NCBI GenBank assembly: GCA_030066475.1
Contig: JASJBO010000018.1
Location: 1-23,871 of the forward strand
Length of the DNA: 23,871 bases
Direction: 5' to 3'
Source of the DNA: Myxococcota bacterium
GTDB taxonomy: Bacteria; Myxococcota_A; UBA9160; PR03
Part shown: piece after piece, positions 6,536-13,066 of the stretch
Layout: each line of letters begins with the position of its first letter
How positions within the stretch are numbered: the stretch's first letter is position 1
The notes under the pieces: model-generated
Database searches by the model: none
The model's input: only the letters and a program-made list of their open reading frames with translations
Told to the model about the DNA's origin: nothing
Translations under genes and position numbers: made by a program

Positions 6536-7939
6536 ATGTCCGAGTTCCCCCTGCTGATCGACGGCAAGCTCGTCGCCGGCGACGCGACGCTCGACGTAGT
6601 CAACCCCGCGACCGAGGCGCCGGCCGGCACCTGCTCGCGCGCGTCCGAGGCGCAGCTCGACGCGGCCGTGGCCGCCGCGCGCGCCGCCTGGCCGGCCTGG
6701 GCCGCGACGCCGGTCGCCGAGCGCCGCGCGGCGCTCGAGAACGTCGCCGACATCGTGGCCGCCCACGCGCCGGAGCTCGGCCGCATCCTCACCCTCGAGC
6801 AGGGCAAGCCGCTCAAGGACGCCGTCGCCGAGGCCTACGGGCTCTCGGTGTTCACGCGCCACTTCGCGGCCGCCGAGTTCCCGGTGGAGGTGCTCGAGGA
6901 CGGCGAGACGCGCCGGGTCGAGGCGCACCGCGTGCCGCTCGGCGTCGTCGCCGCGATCATCCCGTGGAACTTCCCGCTTGTGCTGCTCGGCTTCAAGCTG
7001 GGCCCGGCGCTGATCGCCGGCAACACGCTGGTGGTGAAGCCGGCGCCCACCACGCCGCTCGCGACGCTGCGGGTCGGCGCGCTGATCGCCGACGCGCTGC
7101 CGCCGGGCGTCGTCAACGTGATCGCCGACGACAACGACCTGGGGCCGAAGCTCTCGACGCACCCGGGCATCCGGAAGGTCTCGTTCACCGGCAGTACGGC
7201 GACCGGCGCGCGCGTCATGGCCGGTGCCGCCGAGACCCTCAAGCGCATCACGCTCGAGATGGGTGGCAACGACGCGGGCATCGTGCTGGGCGACGTCGAC
7301 CCGAAGGAGATCGCGCCGAAGCTGTTCCAGAGCGCGTTCGCGAACTGCGGCCAGATCTGCATCGCCATGAAGCGGCTCTACGTGCACGAGGACGTTCACG
7401 ATGCCGTCTGCGACGAGCTGGCCGAGATCGCCCGGAGCAAGCGGGTCGGCGACGGCATGGACGACGCCACCGAGATCGGGCCGCTCCAGAACCGCAAGCA
7501 GTACGAGCGGGTGAAGGAGCTGATCACCGAGGCCGCCGAGAAGGGCACCGTGATCGCGGGCGGCGGCGTTCCCGAGCGACCGGGCTACTTCATCGAGCCG
7601 ACGATCGTGCGCGATCTCGAGGAGGGCGTGCGGCTGGTGGACGAGGAGCAGTTCGGACCCGCGCTGCCCGTCCTCAAGTTCTCGGATCCCGACGAGGTGA
7701 TCGAGCGCGTCAACCGCTGCCCGGAGGGGCTCGGCGGCAGCGTCTGGGGCCGCGACGTGGCCGAGGCCACGCGGCTCGCCGCGCGCATGGAGGCCGGCAC
7801 CGTCTGGGTCAACAAGCACGCCGACCTCGACCCCGGTATTCCGTTCGGCGGCGCCAAGCAGTCCGGCATCGGCACCGAGCTGGGTCGCCCGGGGGTCGAG
7901 GAGTTCACCCAGCTCAAGGTCATCAACATCGCGCGCTGA
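6536..7939 (+). CDS. NAD(P)-dependent aldehyde dehydrogenase
   Basis: A 467-residue member of the aldehyde dehydrogenase superfamily that oxidises an aldehyde to the carboxylate. Catalytic residues are in place: N145 in IIPWNFP, K168 in VVKPAPTTP, the general base E241 in LEMGGNDAGIV and the nucleophile C275 in NCGQICIAMKR. The nucleotide-binding FTGSTATG follows the Rossmann core, and the C-terminus has PFGGAKQSGIGTELG. Length is normal for the family. It lies in the same direction as the acyl-CoA dehydrogenases and probably feeds or drains the same acyl or aromatic pathway; the precise aldehyde is unknown. Confidence 0.94.
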   Translation: MSEFPLLIDGKLVAGDATLDVVNPATEAPAGTCSRASEAQLDAAVAAARAAWPAWAATPVAERRAALENVADIVAAHAPELGRILTLEQGKPLKDAVAEAYGLSVFTRHFAAAEFPVEVLEDGETRRVEAHRVPLGVVAAIIPWNFPLVLLGFKLGPALIAGNTLVVKPAPTTPLATLRVGALIADALPPGVVNVIADDNDLGPKLSTHPGIRKVSFTGSTATGARVMAGAAETLKRITLEMGGNDAGIVLGDVDPKEIAPKLFQSAFANCGQICIAMKRLYVHEDVHDAVCDELAEIARSKRVGDGMDDATEIGPLQNRKQYERVKELITEAAEKGTVIAGGGVPERPGYFIEPTIVRDLEEGVRLVDEEQFGPALPVLKFSDPDEVIERVNRCPEGLGGSVWGRDVAEATRLAARMEAGTVWVNKHADLDPGIPFGGAKQSGIGTELGRPGVEEFTQLKVINIAR

Positions 7940-7972
7940 GCCATTCGACCCGGGCCGCCGAGGGGACGTCGC

Positions 7973-8091
7973 ATGGAGCCGTATCGTGAGCTCAGCCGTT
8001 CGATCGCGGGGCGCACCGCGATCGTCACCGGCGCGGCCAGCGGCATGGGACGGTGATTCCCGTCGACGGCGGGCTTACCGTCCGTAACTGA
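7973..8091 (+). pseudogene. Short-chain dehydrogenase/reductase with its central part deleted
   Basis: The N-terminus is intact from the ATG at 7973: the last 20 residues before the stop read RSIAGRTAIVTGAASGMGR, containing the SDR nucleotide-binding TGxxxGxG motif. A stop at 8054-8056 follows at once. Starting at 8053 in another frame, VIPVDGGLTVRN then a stop (8089-8091) is the standard SDR C-terminal end. About 200 internal codons, including the catalytic Ser-Tyr-Lys, are absent, so only both ends of the gene survive, joined at about 8050-8055. An upstream GAGGGGACGTCGC would have served as ribosome site. This is a clear internal deletion, real or an assembly collapse. Confidence 0.82.
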
Positions 8092-8143
8092 GGCACGTGG
8101 GAGGGGGCGCTCGCGGGACGCCCTCGGCCCGGAGGGGATCGGC

Positions 8144-8329
8144 ATGGAGTACAGGGCACTCGGCCGCACCGGAGTGCAGGTGAGCCAGATCTGCCCGGGC
8201 ACCATGATGTTCAGCGGGCGGACCGACGAGGCGGAGTCGCTCCGCATCATCGACCACGCGCTCGACCAGGGCGTCAACTTCGTCGACACCGCCGACTTCC
8301 GGCCGCACGCGCAGCGGAGCGTGGTATGA
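8144..8329 (+). pseudogene. Truncated aldo/keto reductase (N-terminal stump)
   Basis: The first 51 residues match the start of an aldo/keto reductase: MEYRALGRTGVQVSQICPGT, then GRTDEAESLRIIDHAL and NFVDTAD, with the catalytic Asp (D48). The catalytic Tyr, Lys and His and the NADPH-binding half are missing. After D51 the reading frame leaves the family and stops within 10 codons. Normal length would be about 310-350 residues. The ribosome site GGAGGGGATCGGC is intact, so a 61-residue peptide could still be made, but it would not be an enzyme. Its stop overlaps the ATG of the next gene (ATGA). Confidence 0.8.
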
Positions 8330-8739
8330 GGGCGGCGAAGTGGATCGCCATCGCCGTCGTCCTGCTGGTGGCGCTCGCCGCGGGCAGCTCCTGCGTCTAC
8401 TCGTGGTGGATGAACCCGCGGGTCGCCCGGGAGCTGCGCGAGGATCCGGGGGGCGAGCGCGCGCAGAAGGTGATGCTGCTGACCCTGCCCTCGGGCCGGG
8501 AGCTCCCGGTCAACTACCTGCGTGACGGCGACATCGTGTACGCCGGTGCCGACGGCCGCTGGTGGCGAGAGCTGCGCGGCGAGGGCGGACGGGGCAGCGT
8601 GTTGATTCGCGGCGAGACGCGGCACGGTCACATGCGGGCCGTGGAGGACGACCCCGCGCTGCGCGACTCGGTGTTCGAGCGGCTGCGCCCGACGGCACCG
8701 CGATTCCTGGGCACGCTCGTCGTCATCGAGCTCGACTGA
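8326..8739 (+). CDS. Membrane-anchored nitroreductase/deazaflavin-type split-barrel protein (putative)
   Basis: A 137-residue protein with one hydrophobic N-terminal segment (about residues 5-25) followed by SWWMNPRVAREL. The rest, including LPSGRELPVNYLRDGDIVYA, DGRWWREL and VLIRGETRHGHM, resembles the split beta-barrel fold of F420/FMN-dependent nitroreductase-like proteins (the DUF385 group), in which a 'TxGRxxGxxxxxPxxYxxDGD' pattern is typical. Cofactor use is inferred from resemblance only. The ATG overlaps the stop of the aldo/keto reductase stump. Since the stump ends abnormally, this gene may have been brought next to it by the same deletion. The mature domain should face the periplasm. 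Confidence 0.65.
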   Translation: MRAAKWIAIAVVLLVALAAGSSCVYSWWMNPRVARELREDPGGERAQKVMLLTLPSGRELPVNYLRDGDIVYAGADGRWWRELRGEGGRGSVLIRGETRHGHMRAVEDDPALRDSVFERLRPTAPRFLGTLVVIELD

Positions 8740-8768
8740 ACCGACCCCGCGAGGAAGCACGCCGCACG

Positions 8769-9503
8769 ATGGGAGACGAGCGCGCGATGACGACCCCGCA
8801 CCCCCCCACGAGATTCCCGCCCGCGTTCGCGCGTCTCCGAGGGGACGCGCAGCTCGCGGTGTACGTCGACCTCAAGAGCCCCTACGCCTTCATCGCGATC
8901 CGGCCGACGCGCGACATGGCGCGCGCGGTGGGCGTCGAGATCGACTGGCGCCCGTTCACGCTCGACATTCCGAGCTACCTGGGCTCCGCTCGGCTGGTGA
9001 AGGGCACCAAGAAGGTCGCGACCGCGAGCCGGACGGCGCAGCAGTGGTCCGGCGTCCGCTACGCCTATCGGGACGCACGCCGCTACGCGGCGCTCACGGA
9101 CCAGACGCTGCGCGGCACCGAGAAGATCTGGGACTCGAGCCTCGCGGGCATCGCGATGCTCTGGGCGAAGCAGCGCGGCGGCTTCGACCGCTTCATCGAC
9201 CTCGCCTACCCGGCGTTCTGGAAGCGCGAGCTCGACATCGAGGATGCCGGCGTGCTGGAACGGACCCTGGCGGCCGCCGGCGTCGAGACGGCGGGGTTCC
9301 GGGAGTGGGCCGAGGGGCCGGGGCGCGCGCGCCACGATCGCACCAACCGCGAGGCGTTCGACGCGGGCGTCTACGGGGTCCCCACCTATCTCGTCGAGGA
9401 CGAGATGTGGTTCGGCCGTGAGCACCTGCCCCGCGTGGCCTGGATCCTCGGCGGCCGCAGCGGTCCGGCGCCGGACGTGGCCAACCGGAGCTTCCGCTCG
9501 TGA
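8769..9503 (+). CDS. DsbA-family/2-hydroxychromene-2-carboxylate isomerase-like protein 1
   Basis: A 244-residue thioredoxin-fold protein with an inserted helical domain, like GST-kappa and 2-hydroxychromene-2-carboxylate isomerases, which act with glutathione in naphthalene-type ring degradation. The first strand reads AVYVDLKSPYAFIAI: the DsbA CxxC is replaced by S37-P38-Y39-A40, and the Ser matches the catalytic Ser of the isomerase group. The cis-proline loop is YGVPTYLVEDEMWFGREHLP and the helical insert spans about 80-190. There is no signal peptide, so it is cytoplasmic. The start may be the ATG at 8769 or the one at 8787; both have weak purine-rich sites. Its stop overlaps the GTG of a homologous second gene. 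Confidence 0.83.
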   Translation: MGDERAMTTPHPPTRFPPAFARLRGDAQLAVYVDLKSPYAFIAIRPTRDMARAVGVEIDWRPFTLDIPSYLGSARLVKGTKKVATASRTAQQWSGVRYAYRDARRYAALTDQTLRGTEKIWDSSLAGIAMLWAKQRGGFDRFIDLAYPAFWKRELDIEDAGVLERTLAAAGVETAGFREWAEGPGRARHDRTNREAFDAGVYGVPTYLVEDEMWFGREHLPRVAWILGGRSGPAPDVANRSFRS

Positions 9504-10144
9504 GCGTCGCGGCCGACCTCGGACGCTCGCCGCTCACGGTGGCGATGGACATCCGCCATCCGCTCGCCTGCCTCGCGCTCGGTCCCACCATCGCGTTCGG
9601 CCGCGAGCTCGGCATCGCCGTCGACTGGCTGCCGTTCGCCTCCCAGCCACTCCATCCGCCCTCGGCGCCCGGCGCGGACGAGGATCGCGGGACGCGTCAC
9701 CGCCGCCATCGCGCGCGCATGATCGCCCGCGAGATCGCGGTCTACGCGGAGGCCCAGGGGCTCATCCTCGAGCAGCCCTATCGCGACGGGCCGGCCGACG
9801 CCGCGCACCTGGCCTGGCTGTGGATGCGGGCCCAGGCGCCCACCGCGCTGGAGTCGTTCCTGGTCGAGGCGTTCCGCCGCTACTGGGCGCTGGAGCTCGA
9901 CGCCGCGGACCCGCGGGCCGCGGCCGCGGTGGTCGACGCCTGCGGCGTGGACTCGGCCGGCTTCCTCGCGTGGGCCGCCTCCGAGGGTCCCGGCGCGCTC
10001 GCACGAGTCCGCGACCAGCTCGCCGAGGCCGGCGTGTCCGGGGTCCCCGCCTACCTGGTGGGCGACGAGCTGTTCCTCGGCCGCCAGCACCTGCCGATGA
10101 TCCGCTGGATCCTCGGGGGCCGGGCGGGGCCGGTTCCGATCTGA
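9500..10144 (+). CDS. DsbA-family isomerase-like protein 2 (diverged paralogue)
   Basis: A 214-residue protein homologous to the preceding one: AVDWLPF matches EIDWRPF, and SGVPAYLVGDELFLGRQHLP matches YGVPTYLVEDEMWFGREHLP, both ending in a WILGGR-GP segment. The active-site region reads AMDIRHPLACLALG, so the Ser of protein 1 is replaced by H20, and there is again no CxxC. The helical insert is shorter and rich in Arg. It starts with GTG at 9500, overlapping the previous stop (GTGA), so the two are translationally coupled and may form a heterodimer. Whether the His version is catalytic is unknown. Confidence 0.8.
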   Translation: MSVAADLGRSPLTVAMDIRHPLACLALGPTIAFGRELGIAVDWLPFASQPLHPPSAPGADEDRGTRHRRHRARMIAREIAVYAEAQGLILEQPYRDGPADAAHLAWLWMRAQAPTALESFLVEAFRRYWALELDAADPRAAAAVVDACGVDSAGFLAWAASEGPGALARVRDQLAEAGVSGVPAYLVGDELFLGRQHLPMIRWILGGRAGPVPI

Positions 10145-10150
10145 GCGTCG

Positions 10151-10184
10151 GCGCGGAGGGCGACTCGGGAGTCGTCCTCCGCGC
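10151..10184 (+). terminator. Strong GC hairpin downstream of the isomerase pair
   Basis: Seven bases after the stop at 10144 comes an inverted repeat. GCGCGGAGG pairs with CCTCCGCGC, then a G-T wobble, then CGACT pairs with AGTCG around a CGGG loop, giving about 15 base pairs. No T-run follows. It lies between convergent genes and could stop transcription from both sides or stabilise mRNA ends. Confidence 0.55.
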
Positions 10185-10208
10185 AGCGAGGCGAAGCCGA
10201 GCGAAGTC
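10180..10208 (+). repeat. GA-rich intergenic repeat copy 2
   Basis: This 29-base stretch matches 5335-5363 with two transitions. The core is GAGGCGAAGCCGAGCG (10188-10203). As in copy 1 it begins inside the 3' arm of a GC hairpin and follows a gene end. It ends 7 bases before the stop of the convergent secreted-protein gene. Confidence 0.6.
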
Positions 10209-10215
10209 CATCAGC

Positions 10216-10851
10216 TCAGCTACCCCGGTCCGGGTCCGCGGTGCGCTCGATCAGCGTGGGCTCCCACTCCGGGGCCTGTTGGTACTCGAAGCTGTCGATC
10301 AGCCGGAACGGGTTCCGGTTCACCTCGAAGCACGGCATCCGGCCGATGCCCACGACGCGCCCGTTGAAGATCTCCGGGTCGCTCAGGCTCATGCGGCCCA
10401 CCGGGTTCTTGACCGACACGTCCACGTCGCGGCCGACCGAGACCTGTCCCGGCGTGCCGACGTCCACCACGCCCACCAGGACCACGCCCGCGGGCGGCGG
10501 CGCCATGCCCATGTTGGCCGCGATGGTGTGGCAGGCGTTCACCTCGTCGAGATCGCGTGGCGTGAGATCCACCGTCCCGCGTCCGAGGATCTTCTCGCTG
10601 GCGTCCAGGAAGGCGAGGTGCGCGACCCGGGTGACCGGATGCGGCGGCAGCGAGGTCGGCTGGTCGCCGTTGACGATCATCAGCGTGGTCTGCTCCTGGT
10701 AGAACGACGGCGCCGCGGGCGGGAAGAGCTTGCACTCGTAGACACACTGGAGGAATCCGGTGTCGACGGCCGTGTCGGAGACGGCCGGGGGGCTCGCGCC
10801 GACGATGGCGACGGCGAGCGCGATCGGGGACCAACGGAGCGAAGGGTGCAT
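10216..10851 (-). CDS. Secreted protein of unknown function
   Basis: A 211-residue protein I do not recognise. It has a plausible Sec signal: MHPSLR, a hydrophobic core of about residues 8-20 and a likely cleavage near AVS-D (about residue 25). The mature part carries four cysteines (in FLQCVYECKL, NACHTI and MPCFEV), which would allow two disulfides outside the cytoplasm. It is rich in beta-prone segments such as VVLVGVVDVG and has several Pro-rich loops, with no metal or haem motif. AGGGAGAG lies 6 bases before the ATG. It stands alone on the minus strand, divergent from the lipoprotein gene across 179 bases where I see no convincing promoter, and convergent with the isomerase pair. Confidence 0.75.
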   Translation of the reverse strand: MHPSLRWSPIALAVAIVGASPPAVSDTAVDTGFLQCVYECKLFPPAAPSFYQEQTTLMIVNGDQPTSLPPHPVTRVAHLAFLDASEKILGRGTVDLTPRDLDEVNACHTIAANMGMAPPPAGVVLVGVVDVGTPGQVSVGRDVDVSVKNPVGRMSLSDPEIFNGRVVGIGRMPCFEVNRNPFRLIDSFEYQQAPEWEPTLIERTADPDRGS

Positions 10852-11030
10852 GGCGATCTCTCCCTGTCGGCGAGCCTCCGGGCGGAGGGCTCGGGTGGAG
10901 GGGCTTCGTGGACCGCGGCTCGCGCCGGGTCACGCCGACGCGAGACCGCGACCCGATCATACGCCAGCTCGAGCGGCGCGCATGCCCGCGGGGGCGCGCT
11001 GTGACATATTGCGGCTCGAAGGAGCGACGG

Positions 11031-11486
11031 ATGTCCGTCTGGATCGCGCTGCTCGCGCTGCTCGTGTCGGCGTGTACGACGGGCACGGCGACGACCGAGC
11101 CGAGGGATGCCGTGGGCCCGTCGCCCGATGCGCCGAGCTCGGTCTCCCAGAGCGGCGCGAAGGGCGCCGCGAGCTCGAACCGGCTCGTGTTCGAGGGCTG
11201 CGAGCCCGTCGCGGAGGCGCGGCGCTACGCGCACCTGGTCGGCGAGGAGGTGCTGATCCGCTGGGCCTGGACGGACGCGATGAGCCAGCCAGGCGCCCGC
11301 CTGTTGGTGCCGGCGGTCGTCTTGCGGATCGACCCGGCCTCGGTCGCCGTCCGTTTCGACCCGGGGGTGGCCAACCTCCAGCTCTACACGTCGGTCTGGA
11401 CCTCGTCCGGCCACATCCGGGGCAACGCCGACGGCTCCTTCGCCGTCGATCCCTGCTCGGCCACGCTCCAGAGGGGCAGCTGGTAG
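11031..11486 (+). CDS. Small lipoprotein of unknown function
   Basis: A 151-residue predicted lipoprotein. MSVWIALLALLVSAC gives a short signal with a lipobox (VSA-C15), followed by a Thr/Pro/Ser-rich linker to about residue 50. The remaining 100-residue domain includes EGCEPVAEARRYAHLVGEEV, has two cysteines (EGCEP, DPCSA) that may pair, and does not match a family I know. The ATG at 11031 has AAGGAGCGACGG directly upstream, which decides the start over the longer in-frame opening at 10908. Its stop is followed after a few bases by GCTAGCAGCC, which is also found after the stop at 5286. Confidence 0.72.
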   Translation: MSVWIALLALLVSACTTGTATTEPRDAVGPSPDAPSSVSQSGAKGAASSNRLVFEGCEPVAEARRYAHLVGEEVLIRWAWTDAMSQPGARLLVPAVVLRIDPASVAVRFDPGVANLQLYTSVWTSSGHIRGNADGSFAVDPCSATLQRGSW

Positions 11487-11731
11487 GAGCTAGCAGCCCG
11501 TTGCCCCGGATCCTGCTTGCTCACCACGATGTAGGTGAACCGCGCGGTCTCGCCCGTGCCTCCGATCTGCGGCGGAATCCGCCCCGACTTGACACGTTCT
11601 GGATCAAAGGCCCCGGGGCGGCGGGGAGTGTCTTCGGATAGGCTGGAAGGCGACGCCGGGAGGTGCAGCGCTTGGACTCGGGAGACCGCGACCGGGACGA
11701 CCCGGTGTGCCGCCGCAAGGAGTAGACACCC
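11487..11731. other. 245-base intergenic region with a possible minus-strand coding remnant
   Basis: No intact gene is visible. The left end carries GCTAGCAGCC (11489-11498). On the minus strand, about 11500-11590 reads GRIPPQIGGTGETARFTY followed by IVVSKQ, which looks protein-like and could be the tail of a lost convergent gene, but I cannot name the family. A perfect TTGACA on the plus strand (11589-11594) has no matching -10 box. The AAGGAG at 11717-11722 is the ribosome site for the next gene. Confidence 0.35.
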
Positions 11732-13063
11732 GTGTATCGACTCTTCTCCTGGGAGCACAGCTACTTCTCCGGCAAGGCGCGGGCCTACCTGCGCTGGAAG
11801 CACCACCACGGGGCGCTCGGCCCCGGCTTCGAGGACGTGCTGGCGACGCCGGAGCTGGCGCTGGGCCTGCTGATCCCGAGGTCCGGCACGCCCGCCGTCC
11901 CGCAGCTCGAGGCGCCCGACGGCACCTGGGTGCAGGACACCAGCGAGATCATCGACTTCGTCGAGGCGGCGCACCCCGACCCGCCGGTGGCGCCCGACCC
12001 GGCCACGTCGCCGCGCCAGTGCCTGGCCGCCTACCTGATCGAGCTGCTGGCCGACGAGTGGGTGCTGGTGCCGGCCTTCTGGCAGCGCTGGTACTACTCG
12101 GAGGACGGGCGCGAGCCCTCGCACCGCGCCTTCAACGAGCAGCAGTGGGGCGCGGTGCTGGCGGCCGGCATGCCCGGCGCGATGCGCCGCGCCGCCGGCG
12201 CCGGCTTCTTCGAGTCCGCCTTCGGGATCTCCACCTCGCGCAGCGACCCCAAGGGCACCTACGCCGGGCTCGTGCACCTGGGCGTGAACGAGAAGACGGA
12301 GCCCGCCTGGCAGGCCAGCCAGCACCGGCTGCTCCAGCGGCTCGAGGCGCACTTCGGCGCGCACGACTACGTGTTCGGCGGCCAGCCGAGCCTGGCGGAC
12401 TTCGGCCTGCTGGCGCCGCTCTACGCGCACCTCTACCGCGACGCGGTGCCCGGCTTCGCGCTGCGCATCTGGTTCCCGCTGGTGGCGGAGTGGGTGGAGC
12501 GCACCAACGCGGAAGGGGCGCTCAACGCGCGCTGGTACGGCCAGAAGCTCTACTCGCTCGACCCCGGGAGCGGCGCGCTGGTCGGCCGGCCCGCCACCAG
12601 CGACGGCGGCGCGTGGCTGCCCGACGACGCCATCCCCGACACGCTGCGCCCGGTGCTGGCGATCTTCTTCGAGGAGATGTGGCCGGTGCTGCGCGACGCC
12701 GCCGCCGTGCTGACGGCGTACATCGCCAGCGACGCCCACCAGCCCGGGGGCGAGCTGCCGGGCAAGTCCTTCACCGCGACGCCCGAGTTCCTGGCGCTCC
12801 AGACGGGCGACGGGCCGCTCACCCACGAGTTCCGGATCGGCGGCGTCTCGGGCCGCCGCATGGTGATCCCGTACCAGATCTGGATGCTCGGCCGGATCGA
12901 GCGCGTGCTCGCCGCGTGCACCGCCGACGCCGCGGGCCGCGCGGCCGTCGAGACGCTGCTGGCCGAGTTCGAGGGCGGCCGCGAGCTGCTCGAGCTCGAC
13001 CGGCTGCTGGCGGGCTGCCGGATCCGCAAGGAGGGCGGTCGGCTCTTCTCCGTGCCCGGCTGA
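11732..13063 (+). CDS. Glutathione S-transferase family protein, extended
   Basis: A 443-residue protein with a GST architecture in its first half. The thioredoxin-like N-domain (about 1-85) starts MYRLFSWEHSYFSGKARAYL and has SGTPAVPQL with the cis-Pro and QDTSEIIDFVEAAHP, the glutathione gamma-Glu contact site. The all-helical C-domain contains GGQPSLADFGLLAPLYAHLYRD, whose SLAD is the N-capping box. Canonical GSTs are 200-230 residues; here about 150-170 extra C-terminal residues (from about 285, PATSDGGAWL) form a helical extension I do not recognise. It starts with GTG after AAGGAG. Its stop is only 3 bases from the stop of the convergent GltD-PorD gene. It probably detoxifies electrophiles or removes a leaving group in the aromatic pathway. 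Confidence 0.85.
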   Translation: MYRLFSWEHSYFSGKARAYLRWKHHHGALGPGFEDVLATPELALGLLIPRSGTPAVPQLEAPDGTWVQDTSEIIDFVEAAHPDPPVAPDPATSPRQCLAAYLIELLADEWVLVPAFWQRWYYSEDGREPSHRAFNEQQWGAVLAAGMPGAMRRAAGAGFFESAFGISTSRSDPKGTYAGLVHLGVNEKTEPAWQASQHRLLQRLEAHFGAHDYVFGGQPSLADFGLLAPLYAHLYRDAVPGFALRIWFPLVAEWVERTNAEGALNARWYGQKLYSLDPGSGALVGRPATSDGGAWLPDDAIPDTLRPVLAIFFEEMWPVLRDAAAVLTAYIASDAHQPGGELPGKSFTATPEFLALQTGDGPLTHEFRIGGVSGRRMVIPYQIWMLGRIERVLAACTADAAGRAAVETLLAEFEGGRELLELDRLLAGCRIRKEGGRLFSVPG

Positions 13064-13066
13064 GCC

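Noticed and set aside
5237..7819. 860-codon minus-strand open frame opposite the second acyl-CoA dehydrogenase and aldehyde dehydrogenase
   Set aside because: Its translation is Arg/Ala/Gly/His/Leu-rich with no family motif, and it is antisense to two clearly real enzymes; long antisense frames are expected at this GC content.
8562..8768. 69-residue upstream extension of the first isomerase-like protein
   Set aside because: It overlaps the membrane protein gene in another frame, is Arg-rich and lacks family similarity.
11589..11617. TTGACA as -35 of a promoter for the GST gene
   Set aside because: At 16-18 bases downstream there is only C/G sequence and no acceptable -10 box.
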